A stretch of DNA of 64,000 bases, taken from the NCBI RefSeq assembly GCF_027580225.2, contig NC_073340.2, positions 22,178,501-22,242,500 of the forward strand, given 5' to 3'. A program made the position numbers and the translations under genes. Of the stretch, positions 12,731 through 23,900 are shown piece by piece. The notes beneath the pieces are model-generated. The model saw nothing but the letters and a program-made list of their open reading frames with translations, was not told the origin of the DNA and searched no databases. The stretch's first letter is position 1, and every line of letters starts with the position of its first letter. The DNA comes from Misgurnus anguillicaudatus (Eukaryota > Chordata > Actinopteri > Cypriniformes > Cobitidae).

Positions 12731-13401
12731 AGTTATAACCCATTCATACAGACCTTTGGTCCCAGAAAATACCCAGAAAATTGCCAGACAAGCTTCTGTG
12801 TGAACGCAAACACGTCCTGAAAATCTTCTAGGATCGTTGCCGGAAAGAGGACCTAGTAAGATACCCGTTAAACTCTCTGTGTGAACAAGAAGCCAAAACA
12901 ATGCCGTAATGGGCGTGTCGTAGTGAGGACGTGCATGTCATCACAACAATAAAGTTATGGTTCAGCTCTTTAAAACGAGAGATTTACATGCAGATCAACA
13001 TTCACGACAAGAAATGTCACAAACTAGACTAAATAAGTTATCAGGAAATGATAAATGAGACGCATAAACAATGCTGGGCGTGCCGTAGTGAGGACGCACG
13101 AGTCATGGCAACATGAAGTTGGTTCAACTCTTTAAAATCAGGAATAGAACGGCGCATCACGCGCTCCTTTATGGTCTTATCATAAAAAAAATGCACGCAA
13201 GTGGTTTCTGAAGAGAGAAATAATAAATTATATGCAAACTGCAGACGCTGGGGAGAAGAAAGTGCAGGACTTTAAAAAGGTCACGTGTCTTTCTGGGACC
13301 GTGCAGATTCCGACAAATCATTGGCAGTGTGAATGAACAAAAAAATTTCCAGGGTGTATTTTCCGTGTATTTTCCAGAATGTCTATGTGAAAAGGGCTTT
13401 A
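12731..13401. mobile_element. Inserted repeat with CCCATTCATACAGAC ends
   Basis: This block is absent from the paralogous copy at 6864-7391. Its ends, CCATTCATACAGAC and GTCTATGTGAAAAGG, are imperfect inverted repeats. The inside holds a diverged direct duplication (GTAGTGAGGACG at about 12919 and 13087). The exact edges and target duplication are uncertain by a few bases. Confidence 0.65.
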
Positions 13402-13585
13402 CAGGTTGGAAGTCCGAAGCGAGAGGAATTATGATAATGTCGGTCTTCTCTACATCACCAATCCCAGGAAGTAAAATGTTGCCTATAATCCGTGTGTTTG
13501 TTGTAGTCCAAGAAGAGATATTTACGTTGAGATGATAACTCACGTCATCGTTTACTTTGGGTTTGTACCTTTTGCATATCGTTAA

Positions 13586-14044
13586 AGGGGACAGAGAATG
13601 AAAAACCATTTTTACCTTGTCTTTGTTGAATAATGGTAGTCTACCCACATTCACAAACATACAAAAAGTGCTAAACATGCTAAACATCTCAGTCTCATAG
13701 AAATTCCTCTTTCAGAAATGTCATCCAGAAAACAGCCCAATCTGAAAAACTGATGCTTATGACATCACAGGCATCTAACTGCCCCTCCACTTTAAAATAA
13801 TTGGCTACATTTTTTGAGTGGCAGCAAAGTCAGCCAATCAGTAATGAGATTACAAGTTAAGCCAGTAGGGGGAGCCAAATAGGTGCAAAACCACTTGTTT
13901 AAAATCCCCCACCCTAATAGAGCTTTCTTAGAGAGGTTTTTAGGAAGTTTCTAAGGCATTACAGACCCAAACAAAATTTTTTTTGTCTACATGTCACATC
14001 ACAGAACAAGGATAAATACTCCGTTCAATCATTCTATGTCACCT
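13586..14044. mobile_element. TTAA MITE nested inside another TTAA element
   Basis: The ends AGGGGACAGAGAATG and CATTCTATGTCACCT are inverted, and TTAA is duplicated at 13582-13585 and 14045-14048. The paralogous empty site at 7322-7325 shows a single TTAA (CATATCATTAACATGT). This is direct evidence of TTAA duplication on insertion, as for piggyBac-type elements. Confidence 0.9.
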
Positions 14045-14114
14045 TTAACATGTACTAATACACACACACCAAAGGAAATATACAATCGTGAATCAGACAA
14101 TTGGTGCTCTTTAA

Positions 14115-16150
14115 TGTGGAAAGACAACTATAAGTAAGCAGTTGTTGTTTGGCGTCCAAAAGAGTATAAACCCTTTGGTCTTTTTTGGCATTTTCATAAC
14201 AATACATTAAATGCTCTCTCTTTTTACCAACATCAAAATGTATATGCATAAGGAAAATTTTATATTTTAGCCCATGCTCAGTCTTTCCTGGATTATGTGT
14301 TAGATGGCAGAATCAGATACCTTTGTGTTATGACCACAAAGGAGTTAATTAGCATCCTTGTGTGACACCACAGACATAGCATCTCAAATTTACCTTGACA
14401 AGGATGTAGCCGCCTACTCATTGGGCCCAAGGTAAAGAGGGTTAATCTTTATGAATGGTCATGGACCCTTTCAATTTTTGCACCAGCCCTGGTTATAAAT
14501 GCATGTGTGTGTTTACATTCTATTTAGCACATTAGCTTGTGCTGATTATATATAAAGTCTCGTTTTAAATCATGAATCTGATGTTTTTGTATCACTTATA
14601 GTTACAGCAGCTTATTTTCATATTTGCATGCTGTGCATTTCCTCTTGAAAGAGCTTTACAGATTTCCATGAATTTGAATACGTTCTTCTTTGTGGCTGTA
14701 TGTGCTTTCTAAATACAAATACAATACACATTAAAAATTGACTTCTGAACTCTACTTGGGCCCCGGCCTTTTATACATTTCTTTTATAATAATAGTTCAG
14801 CGGAGACTAGACTTTCTAAATTCAACATGCCGCTTTTTTTACTAATGTACAGTATGTGTGTGTGGTTGAGACAGAGAGCAAAAGAGAGCGTCAGATATGC
14901 AAATACAGTTTAGGCATGTATGCAGATATTGCTGCTGACTCAATATCTGGTGAGTTTGAAGAGCACCACAGAGTTAAAGAGTCAAAGCTACAGCTCAGTG
15001 CCTGTCGTGAAGGTGAAATTGCTTTTTATTTTAGTGTTTTTATTGCTAATTTTATTTGCTTTGCTTGATGAAATGCTTAATTTTTATACAAAGTTAATTC
15101 AGACTAAATAGTTTGTTTTTCTAATATTTAAAATCTAGTAGTTAAGTAAGGAATAACATACTTTTTGTTATCTTTAAAAAGGTCAATATGTACCATTTAG
15201 GTACAGATGTATACATTTTGTAGCAATATGTACCTTTGAGGTACTAAAATGCAATCTTTGGTTCTAATATGGGGTACTAATATAACTCATTATGTGCAAA
15301 GATGTACTTTTTGAAAGGGACCATTTTTTGACCATTTTTTCTGACAGGAAATATTAAATAAAATGTAAATAACTAATATATAGCTTAGCCAGTGCCAATG
15401 ACAAAACACATTTGGTGTAAATGAATGAAGTGTTTTTGGACTTTAGTCCACCACCTTGCAGTCACACAGGACACTGAATAATACTGGAGAAAATGAGTCC
15501 GTTATAATGATCAGTGTTATTATTTCAATATGTCAGGACCATATGTTTCCATTTCTGACAGGATGGATAAGTGGAGTAGCCAACAGACCTTTCCATAAAA
15601 ACAGGAATTTCGTCAGATTTTTGTGTGTGTCAGATTTAAGGTTACGAATGGGTCATTGTTGCTTGATTCCTCATCTGGGGACTAAGAATGTGATGTAGAA
15701 GTTTATAATCCTTTAATGGCAGCTCAACTACATCTTTACAGGTTTGTATCCACTTCATTTTACAGTTCATTATTAGCACTAAGACTTTATTTTTGATTGA
15801 ATGGCTGATGTAGCTTTTTGTAGTGCATTTGTTAATGTGTGGTATTCGTTACAGTAAGTCTTGGGTGAAAGAATGGCCTCTATTTCTGTACATCCTGTGT
15901 AAATGTTGCCACTGCTCGATTCATGTCTGGTTTGTGTGTTATAATGTATTGTATTGTTTAGTTTGTTTTATGGTGCATTGTGAAGAGAGTTACAAGATTA
16001 ACATCAACCTTTAGCAGCGAGAATATTTTCTCTTTAATACTTAGAGTTGCTTTATAAAATAACTAGATTAAATTTAGATTATTTTGTCTCAAGCAAAGGT
16101 AATACTCATCACACTGGTGCTTTTAGCATCACTGGAAAGGAAGGTATATC
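14115..16150 (+). other. arhgap12 intron, with a GTACC-rich repeat
   Basis: Only one structured patch is visible. At about 15180-15325 a series of TATGTACC and GGTAC words in both orientations forms a small foldback repeat, a fragment of which also appears near 34615-34655. The rest has no exon signature. Confidence 0.5.
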
Positions 16151-16991
16151 TGGGTGATTCTCGCGAAATAAGACTTAGGAGGTGTCATGAAACATTTTGA
16201 TAAAAAAAGTAAATGCAAAGTAACAGTATCAGAATAAGAAGCATACAGTTACAAACATCTCTTTATGTACTATTTTCAATGCACATGATTTCAAATGACA
16301 TCATACAAACAAATTTTGTCATTTTTTCCACATTAAAGGGGAAAATTTTCAATACCGCAACGTGTCAATGACTGGATTTGGGTTCTTTGACATGGAAATA
16401 TTTATAATTAAAAAAATCTAAAAAATAAAAAGCTTCAGTGCATGTTATACTATAAACATTTGCAGTAAAGAAACATGTGGTATTTGGTGATCATTGGTAA
16501 ATGTAGAGACAATAATAAGGAATATTAATGTGTAAAATGTTCTCATCCTCTGCAACAATTTTCAATCATTGTTTAAGCCCACAAGAAACTAACATTTTCA
16601 AAAAAATTGTTGGAAGAGACATAATTGACTGTGACACTCAAGATGGCTGCCAAGTAAGCAGTTCTTATTTTTTCTCTCCAGATAAAAGTTAAAATGTTGT
16701 TTGTCATAGTACCTAGACAACTTTTTACATAGTTCTCATTACCGAAACATGAGTTTGTAAATGCATATGTTTAATGCAATATCATGTTGTGGCAATGATC
16801 ATTTTTGATAATGATAATCTAAAAAAATGTAAATAATTTTATAGGAAATATTCTTTAAATCCTCTAAAAAATAATGGTTTATTAAGTTCAGACCTTAATC
16901 TTATATGTGCAAAAAAAATTGGCTTCAAGGGCTTTTTAAAAACATGTGATGCTGGACACCTTCTAAATCTGGATTTCGTGAGAATCACCCA
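16151..16991. mobile_element. TGGGTGATTCTC inverted-repeat element, copy 2
   Basis: Ends TGGGTGATTCTCGCGAAA and TTTCGTGAGAATCACCCA. Internally it is inverted relative to 8558-9475: the ATGTTCTCATCCTCTG block here matches the reverse strand of the GGATGAGAACAT block there. A YY1-like CAAGATGGCTGCCAA core occurs in both. Confidence 0.85.
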
Positions 16992-17713
16992 TATGTGTGT
17001 TCTAGATGGAGACAAATCCATTTAGTCTAACTGACTTTAAATAGTCCAAGTATGTTAGTCATCATGGGCCATCCGGTGTCTGAAACTTTATTCCAGGGTG
17101 CATTGGGTTTTACAGTGCTCTCTTTTTGTCTTTGTCTAAAAAACATATTGAATATTACATAATATTTCTGTTTTTAATTTTCATTAATTGAATTTTCTCC
17201 ATGCTTTCCTGTAAGTGTATAGCATTAGTTGTTTTAAATGAACAGTTTAAGAGTCCAGACAGCTGTTGGCCATAAACACATCAATAAATAATAACTGTCT
17301 GATATGACCTCTGGATGTCTTGTACAGATTTTTACTGCTTGGCAGAATCAATCACAGTTGGTTTTATTTTACTTGTCCTTCATGGTTTAAAAACATGTTC
17401 AGTTTTCTTTTGAGACTGTAATATCCACACTACTAAATAAATGAGGAGTTGGGGTAAATCATTTTTAACCAGTCCGTCAATTTTCTTTAGTTTTTTTATT
17501 AAATCTTGATCTTTTAAAAACGATAACATCATTAACTTTTAACTTTCATTTACGTTTATTCATTTGGATTTTAAAATGTTATAAAATGAAATCCATTTTA
17601 TTCTTTCAAGCTTTTAACAATTTAGCATTATGTGCATTCTTAATGAATCAAACCTCGCATTGCTTCTGCCATGCTCTGCTAGTTATTTTAAAGCACCTCT
17701 CTTTTACCAACAG
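16992..17713 (+). other. arhgap12 intron leading to the WW1 exon
   Basis: AT-rich intron. It ends with a pyrimidine stretch and CAACAG at 17708-17713, the acceptor of the first exon in the window. Confidence 0.7.
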
Positions 17714-17974
17714 GGTATATCTCCTACCGGACCAGGCCGACCCGAATCACCCGTCTACACAAACCTCCAGGAGCTAAAGATTTCTCAGTCGTCTCTTCCG
17801 CCTGTACCTTCTTCCTCCCCACTGCACGTCTTGGGCGACTGGGAGACGCATAAAGACAAGAGTGGAAGAAACTTCTATTATAACCGCACGACTCAGGAGA
17901 GGACCTGGAAACCACCCCGCTCACGAGACAACGGGCTCAGCCGTGGGGACACATCTAACACTGGAGACATGGAG
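17714..17974 (+). CDS. arhgap12: arhgap12 exon: linker and WW1 domain
   Basis: In frame 0 to 0, 87 codons. After CAACAG it opens with GISPTGPGRPESPVYTNLQE, the conserved linker, then the WW domain with first Trp in GDWETHKD, the aromatic block FYYN, and second Trp-Pro as TWKPP. The donor is GAG|GTAATA. WW domains bind proline-rich peptides. Confidence 0.95.
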
Positions 17975-20900
17975 GTAATAAACGCCTGTACTGTATGACA
18001 TTATTGTAATAAGCACTGTAGTATATTTCAGAAGTGGGACGATCCCATTTACGGCATTTATGAATAACTCATAAACAGGTGGTTCCCACTTGTTTCTTTA
18101 CATGCTAGACACACGGATAGTAAATACAGCCTTTATTCATAAGCAGTGCACATGAAAATGACATTAAAGGGACAGTTCACCCAAATATTTTCTTATCCTG
18201 ATGTTGTTCTAAACCTGCATGAATTTTTTTTCTGATGAACACAAAAGAAGATATTTTGAAAAATGATGGTAAACACGCGCTGATTGTAACCATTGACTTT
18301 CTTAGTAGGAAAAACAAATATGACGGAAGTCAATGGTTACTGTGTGCTTGCTTACCATCATTTATCAAAATATCTTCTTCATCATATATCACAATATGTC
18401 CATAATATTTGTTTTCCTACTGTGGAAGTCAATAGTAACAATCAACTGTGGGCTTACCATCATTTATCAAAATATCTTCTTTTGTGTTCAACAGATAAAA
18501 GAAATTCATACAGGTTTAGAACAACATGAGGATAAGAAAATGATGACAGATTTTTTTTATTTTTGGTTGAACTTTCCCTTTAATAGAAAACATGTAAATG
18601 AAATAGTGCTGGCTGATAACCATGTCTGCTATTTTCATACTTCTCTTATTTGCAGAATCTACCAAAACCTTGTCAGAGGGGAATAAACTGTATATGTTTT
18701 CTATATAGGGAATTTTAGGTAAATATTGTGACAAATACATATTGACTAGTGGTCGACCGATACTTTTATTTATTTTATTTTATTTTTTGACATTGTCGAT
18801 ACCGATATTAAGAAAGCTGTATGGCTGATATGAGGCCGATATAACACAAATGTTATTACAGTAAATAAGAGACAAGAAGAAAATTGGTGAAACTAAAGAA
18901 ATAAATACCCATTTAAAGTAATAAAAACAGTAAAAAAAACATAGTTACAAGACATAATTAATGTGGATCTGACATCTCACGGTACTGTTTGAAAAGTGTG
19001 TTGATCAGGCGTGCTGTTGTGTGTAGTTAAAAAGTGAATAATGATTGGTTATTTTACTGTGTGTCAGACTTTGGCTTTACATTGAATGACACTGAGTGTA
19101 TTTTTTATGACTAACATCAAATTTAAGTAATAGAGAAATTTAGTAGCCGATTGAAAAGATTTATCATCCGACGTCGGGGAAAATTAATCGAAATATCGGC
19201 TGATATATCGATCTCTGCAATATATTGTCCATACACTAATATTGACCATTGTGGTCTACATAGTAAAATCTGTTTTGATAAATGAAAACCACACATTGAC
19301 ATTTTATCCCATATTAACCAACTTAAATTACATTTTCATCTTTAAAAAAATGATATCTTTACAATGAATTCTTATTATTATATTAACCTCCTAAAGTCCG
19401 GGATACACTGCACGATTATTGGCTGTCTCAGCTGAAAGATTGCCATCATGAAACAATCGTCGCGATTTCTGTGATCGTGGCTCTTCATTGGTGGTCCTAT
19501 GTCGTACAGTGAGAGAGGTTCAAAGACGGACGTTTTCCCGGTCTTGCGTCCAAAGATAGCCTACGATAGTTTTCTGACAATGTCAGAAATTCAGCATGAT
19601 CACCGCACAATGTATTTGCTGCTACGACCTCCGTACTGGTATTTGTTTACCACTAGCACATGCTGGTGACATTGCGCTAACGTGTGACGCAGCCGCTGAT
19701 GCTTTTGTGTCATCATCGTGCAGTCTACATGCTTGTCGTACCCAAGTTTAAACGATCAATGTTGCACAGTGTGATAAGCTAATCTTCTTATAGGAGTGCA
19801 ATAATCATGTGGTGTAGTCTTTTTTTCAGATTTCTTCCAGCTATTTTGGGGTTCGGAAGAAGCAATAAATATAATAACCAAATATTTTTCTATGAACATG
19901 AAGCAGTGTAATGGTCTGCGCTTGTGTACAGGTTCCAGTTACAAAGAATTATGGTGCAAACAACAAAAAATGTGATGACCACATATGTGAACAAATCAGG
20001 TCTTATGGTTAGGTTAATGTAAATGTGGATATGCGTGCCCATGTGCTTATGCATGTGAAAGTTTGAACTAGGCCAGAGTTAAAGTAGGTCTTCAATCTAT
20101 ATTTAAGCCTTTGAAAAATGCTGCCGGTCTAAGTGGAGCAACTGATTTTTGTGGCTTTGCTGGATATTGGTTAAAGGGATAGTTCACCCAAAAATAGCAA
20201 TTCTGACATTTACTCTCCCTCATGTTATTTTAAACCTGTATGAGTTTCTTCATTCTGTTAAACACAAAAGAAGATATTTTAATAAATGATGGTAACAACA
20301 CAATTGACGGTACCCACTGACTGATTTGTTTTTATGACTATAGAAGTCAGTGGGTACCGTAAACTGTGGTGGCTACCATAATTTATCAAAATATTTTCTT
20401 TTAAATTCGGCAAAAGAGGAAGTAAATGACATAAGGGGGAGTAAATGATGACATCATCTTCATTTTGTGTAAACTATTCCTTCAACATGACAAATAAAGT
20501 TGTTCTATTCACCTTAAGAATAGTTGACAGAAAATGTTGGTATTTAGTAGAGTAAAATGTTCCCTGCTTTCCAGATTTATTCAGGATAACCAGATCTGAA
20601 GTCTAAGTTTATATCAGAATAATCTCTTAAAGAGCCAGTAAGATGCAAATTTTTAGCGTCCTATCACTGTTTATAAGTCCCGGACAACAGGTTTAAATGC
20701 ATGCAAACACTGTAATTTTCTCAATATATGAATTTAAAATTACCCCATTTCTCAGAGATCCTCAAACGATTTGTGTGAAGCCGTTCAATGACTGTTCGAA
20801 GTCTGCCTAAACCCCACCTTTCAGTAGCCTACTCTGCTCTGATTGGTCAACTGACACAGTCTCCACACAGACCACAGATCAGTGGCACATACCAACTATA

Positions 20901-23900
20901 GTGCAACATGTATTGACCTAGTGCTAACATGATTTTACTGAGAAGACATTATCGACATCAATACATATCATTCATCATTATTCCAAGCAATAAAAACGAT
21001 GTCAGAAACTAACGTTTTTACACTCATTTAAGCATTTATGCAAGCTAACCGGGTCATAGCAAAACCGTAAGTGACCATGCGTTAGCCACTTGCTAACGTG
21101 ACTCTCTGACAGTATATTAAGAGTTTAAGCAACATCAATACACATTATTCATCATTAGTCCAAGCAATAAAAACGACAACAGACATTCCTCCGTGAAAAA
21201 GTAATTTTAACCACTGATTCTTCACAGCCAAACGTCTAGTAAATTCCTCCATGAAAAAGTAATTATAACAACTGATTCTTCACAGCCTAACGTCTAGTAA
21301 ATCTCTCTGTGAAAAAGTAATTTTAACCACTGATTCTTCACAGCCAAACGTCTAGTAAATTCCTCCATGAAAAAGTAATTTTAACCACTGATTCTTCACA
21401 GCCAAACGTTTAGTATATCCCTCCTTGAAAAAGTAATTTTATCCACAGATTATTCATATCTCTTCATCCTTTGGTAGTGAAAACAACACAAACTGAAAAC
21501 GCAGCGAGATATGATGTTTACACACCAACTAGCTGTGGGCAGGTCATAGTTTTCCGAGTCGACTTCCTACTTTAGATGCCAATAACTTTATTAATCGTGC
21601 ACTTTTTGGTTCAACTACTTTGCACATTGTTTACATTGATGGACAGCTACATGACACACTGCAATACAGGTCATTTTCGATTTTGGATCTGAGTGGCTCT
21701 TTAAAGGACAAGTTCGTTATTTTACACTTAAAGCCTTGTTTTCAGATTGTTTATGATGAAATAGAACGGTTTTGACTGAAATTTGTACATATGATGCTGG
21801 CCCGAGAATTTTCAGGTGTTTGTTCTATCACCTCCCACCTCTACAATGTGTGTATAGGTGCACTGAAACAATCCTTCCTAAAATGCATTAAACTTTCGTT
21901 TACAAAGACGTGAAACTCCCAGAGTGGTCAGGGGTGTTCACTGATATGCTCACACAAAAATCGCTGCAAAAGATGCTTTCCAACAGGTGTTTTACCATTC
22001 GTTGTAAACTTGTGGACCTATTTTTCACATACATTCTTCCGTTGAGAGCTTGAATAATAGACGATAATCCTCCTTTGCCAATTGCAAAAATACAAACAAA
22101 GTTCCCGGCGCGGAGTAATACCGTACAGCACATCTAATACAAGTCAATGGGGTTGGACAAAAACTACGATAAAACCTGTTGGAAAGCATCTCTTGCAGCG
22201 ACTTCTGTGCGAGCACATCAGTGAACACCCCTGACCACTCGGTGAGTTTTACGTCTTTGTAAACGAAAGTTTAATGCATTTTAGGAAGGACCGTTCCCGT
22301 GCACCTATACACTTTTTGTAGAGGTGGGAGGTGATAGAACAAACATCCAAAAATTCTCGGGACAGCATCACATGTCCAAATTTCAGTTTTATTTCATCAC
22401 AAACAATCCGAAAACAGGGCTTTAAGTGTAAAATACCGAACTTGTCATTTAAAGGCATTCCATGTAGTTTGACGTTTTTGTCAAACAGCGACCCCTAGAG
22501 TCACTGGGGAAAACTTGCAACTGTCGTAATTTCGCACACCCACTCTGTACGTACCTGTAAGGATAGTGTTGGGCGTGAGATGGACTCCGAAGATAATGAC
22601 CAGGGAATGTTTCACAATTTCATACAAATATTAGGCTACTGCATGTCTACTAAACTACAGATGATGGTAATAGGATAATAAGAAGTTTATGCCAAGTGTA
22701 GAGTAGGCATATAATAATAAAGTAGCCTACCGCGTTTGCTGGCCTATTACGTTTTTACAAGATTGCAGCTTAATCACAAGTAAACAGTCTATAGTCTAAC
22801 GTTATGTCTACTGTATAATTGTATTTGTTTTTTAATTGTAATGTAAACATTACAAAATGCATTGACAAAGTTAATTGTATACGTTGCATTATTTCATAAC
22901 ATTGGCCGTTATTCGTTGGCCATAAGAAATCAAAATTAGACAAATGACTACGTACACATCACAACACAACACTTGAGTTTAGATGGCCAAAAAAAAAAAC
23001 ATGTAAGAGAAACGAGTGTTTGTTAGCAGGTCTGCTAAATGCTCTTATGATCGTAAGCTAGCTAGACCCTTGTTGAAGTTATTTTACTGGTCTAATTATC
23101 AACACTGGATGAATGAACAGCTTAGTAAAAAAATACACACTACAAGCAAGCGCAACCACATACAAAAAAGACCGCAAACAAATTTACAAATAACAGATTT
23201 ACTAACTTGTCCATCAACAAGAACGCCATATCAGCATCCCTATTGCATCCAGGGCTGTCTATAAGCTCACGCCAACCACTAAAAACCTGACCGAGTGGGA
23301 CTCTTGTCCGGTTCCTAACTCGGTCAGATTCTCTTTTTCGCTTTCTACTCTCTTCCGAACGGGTTTTCTTAGCTGTTTCCCTCATTGAGCATCACGTCTC
23401 AATTTCGCGAGTGCATTTGTTGTTACAGGCCTGTGTGAATTCATTCATCGCAGCAGGAACCGAAAGCCGGACGACTCCAAAGCGCCGTCTCTGATCATTC
23501 TCGCGGCACTTTTACGTCATCCGACTGCCGGTTCTTGCAGCGCTGCATGAAGTCGAACAAGCCTAACGTGTGTGACGTCGTTGCCGTAAAGCAAGTCGTG
23601 ATTCTCGCGAGATTTGTCAGGGGCGGTTCTCTCAAGCTTGCATTGCTGGTTCTGGTAGCGGCGTCCTTCCCGAGCTTCAACTGGGGGATGATTCGCCATA
23701 CTATGACGTCGTTTACCATCGAAATGACTTTGAAGCTGTTAAATTAAGGTAAAATAACTGCATGGTGTGTCTTTAAGTTTTAGTCTTTCCATTGTGCATT
23801 GCTGCCATCTACAGGCTAACTTTAGATATTTAGACAAAATAACAGAATTACAGTCATGGTACTGGTAAGGAATAAACTGCTTACTGCATAAAAAAAGATT

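Larger units (their letters stand above)
11876..14110. mobile_element. TTAA element (AGGGCACC family) with three nested insertions
   Basis: Flanked by TTAA at 11872-11875 and 14111-14114, with ends AGGGCACCTATTTCA and TTGGTGCTCT. Removing three blocks (12139-12699, about 12731-13401, and 13586-14044) leaves a sequence collinear with 6864-7391. No coding capacity is seen. Confidence 0.85.

Noticed and set aside
13169..13687. 172-codon open frame on the - strand
   Set aside because: It crosses the junction between two nested repeats and the host element, so it is accidental.
1..17713. SH3-coding first exon of arhgap12
   Set aside because: I looked for the family's N-terminal SH3 segment on the + strand in this stretch and saw no matching frame, so it is taken to lie upstream of the window.
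21185..21452. CRISPR-like regular repeat
   Set aside because: The units are directly contiguous without unique spacers and the DNA is vertebrate; it is a minisatellite.
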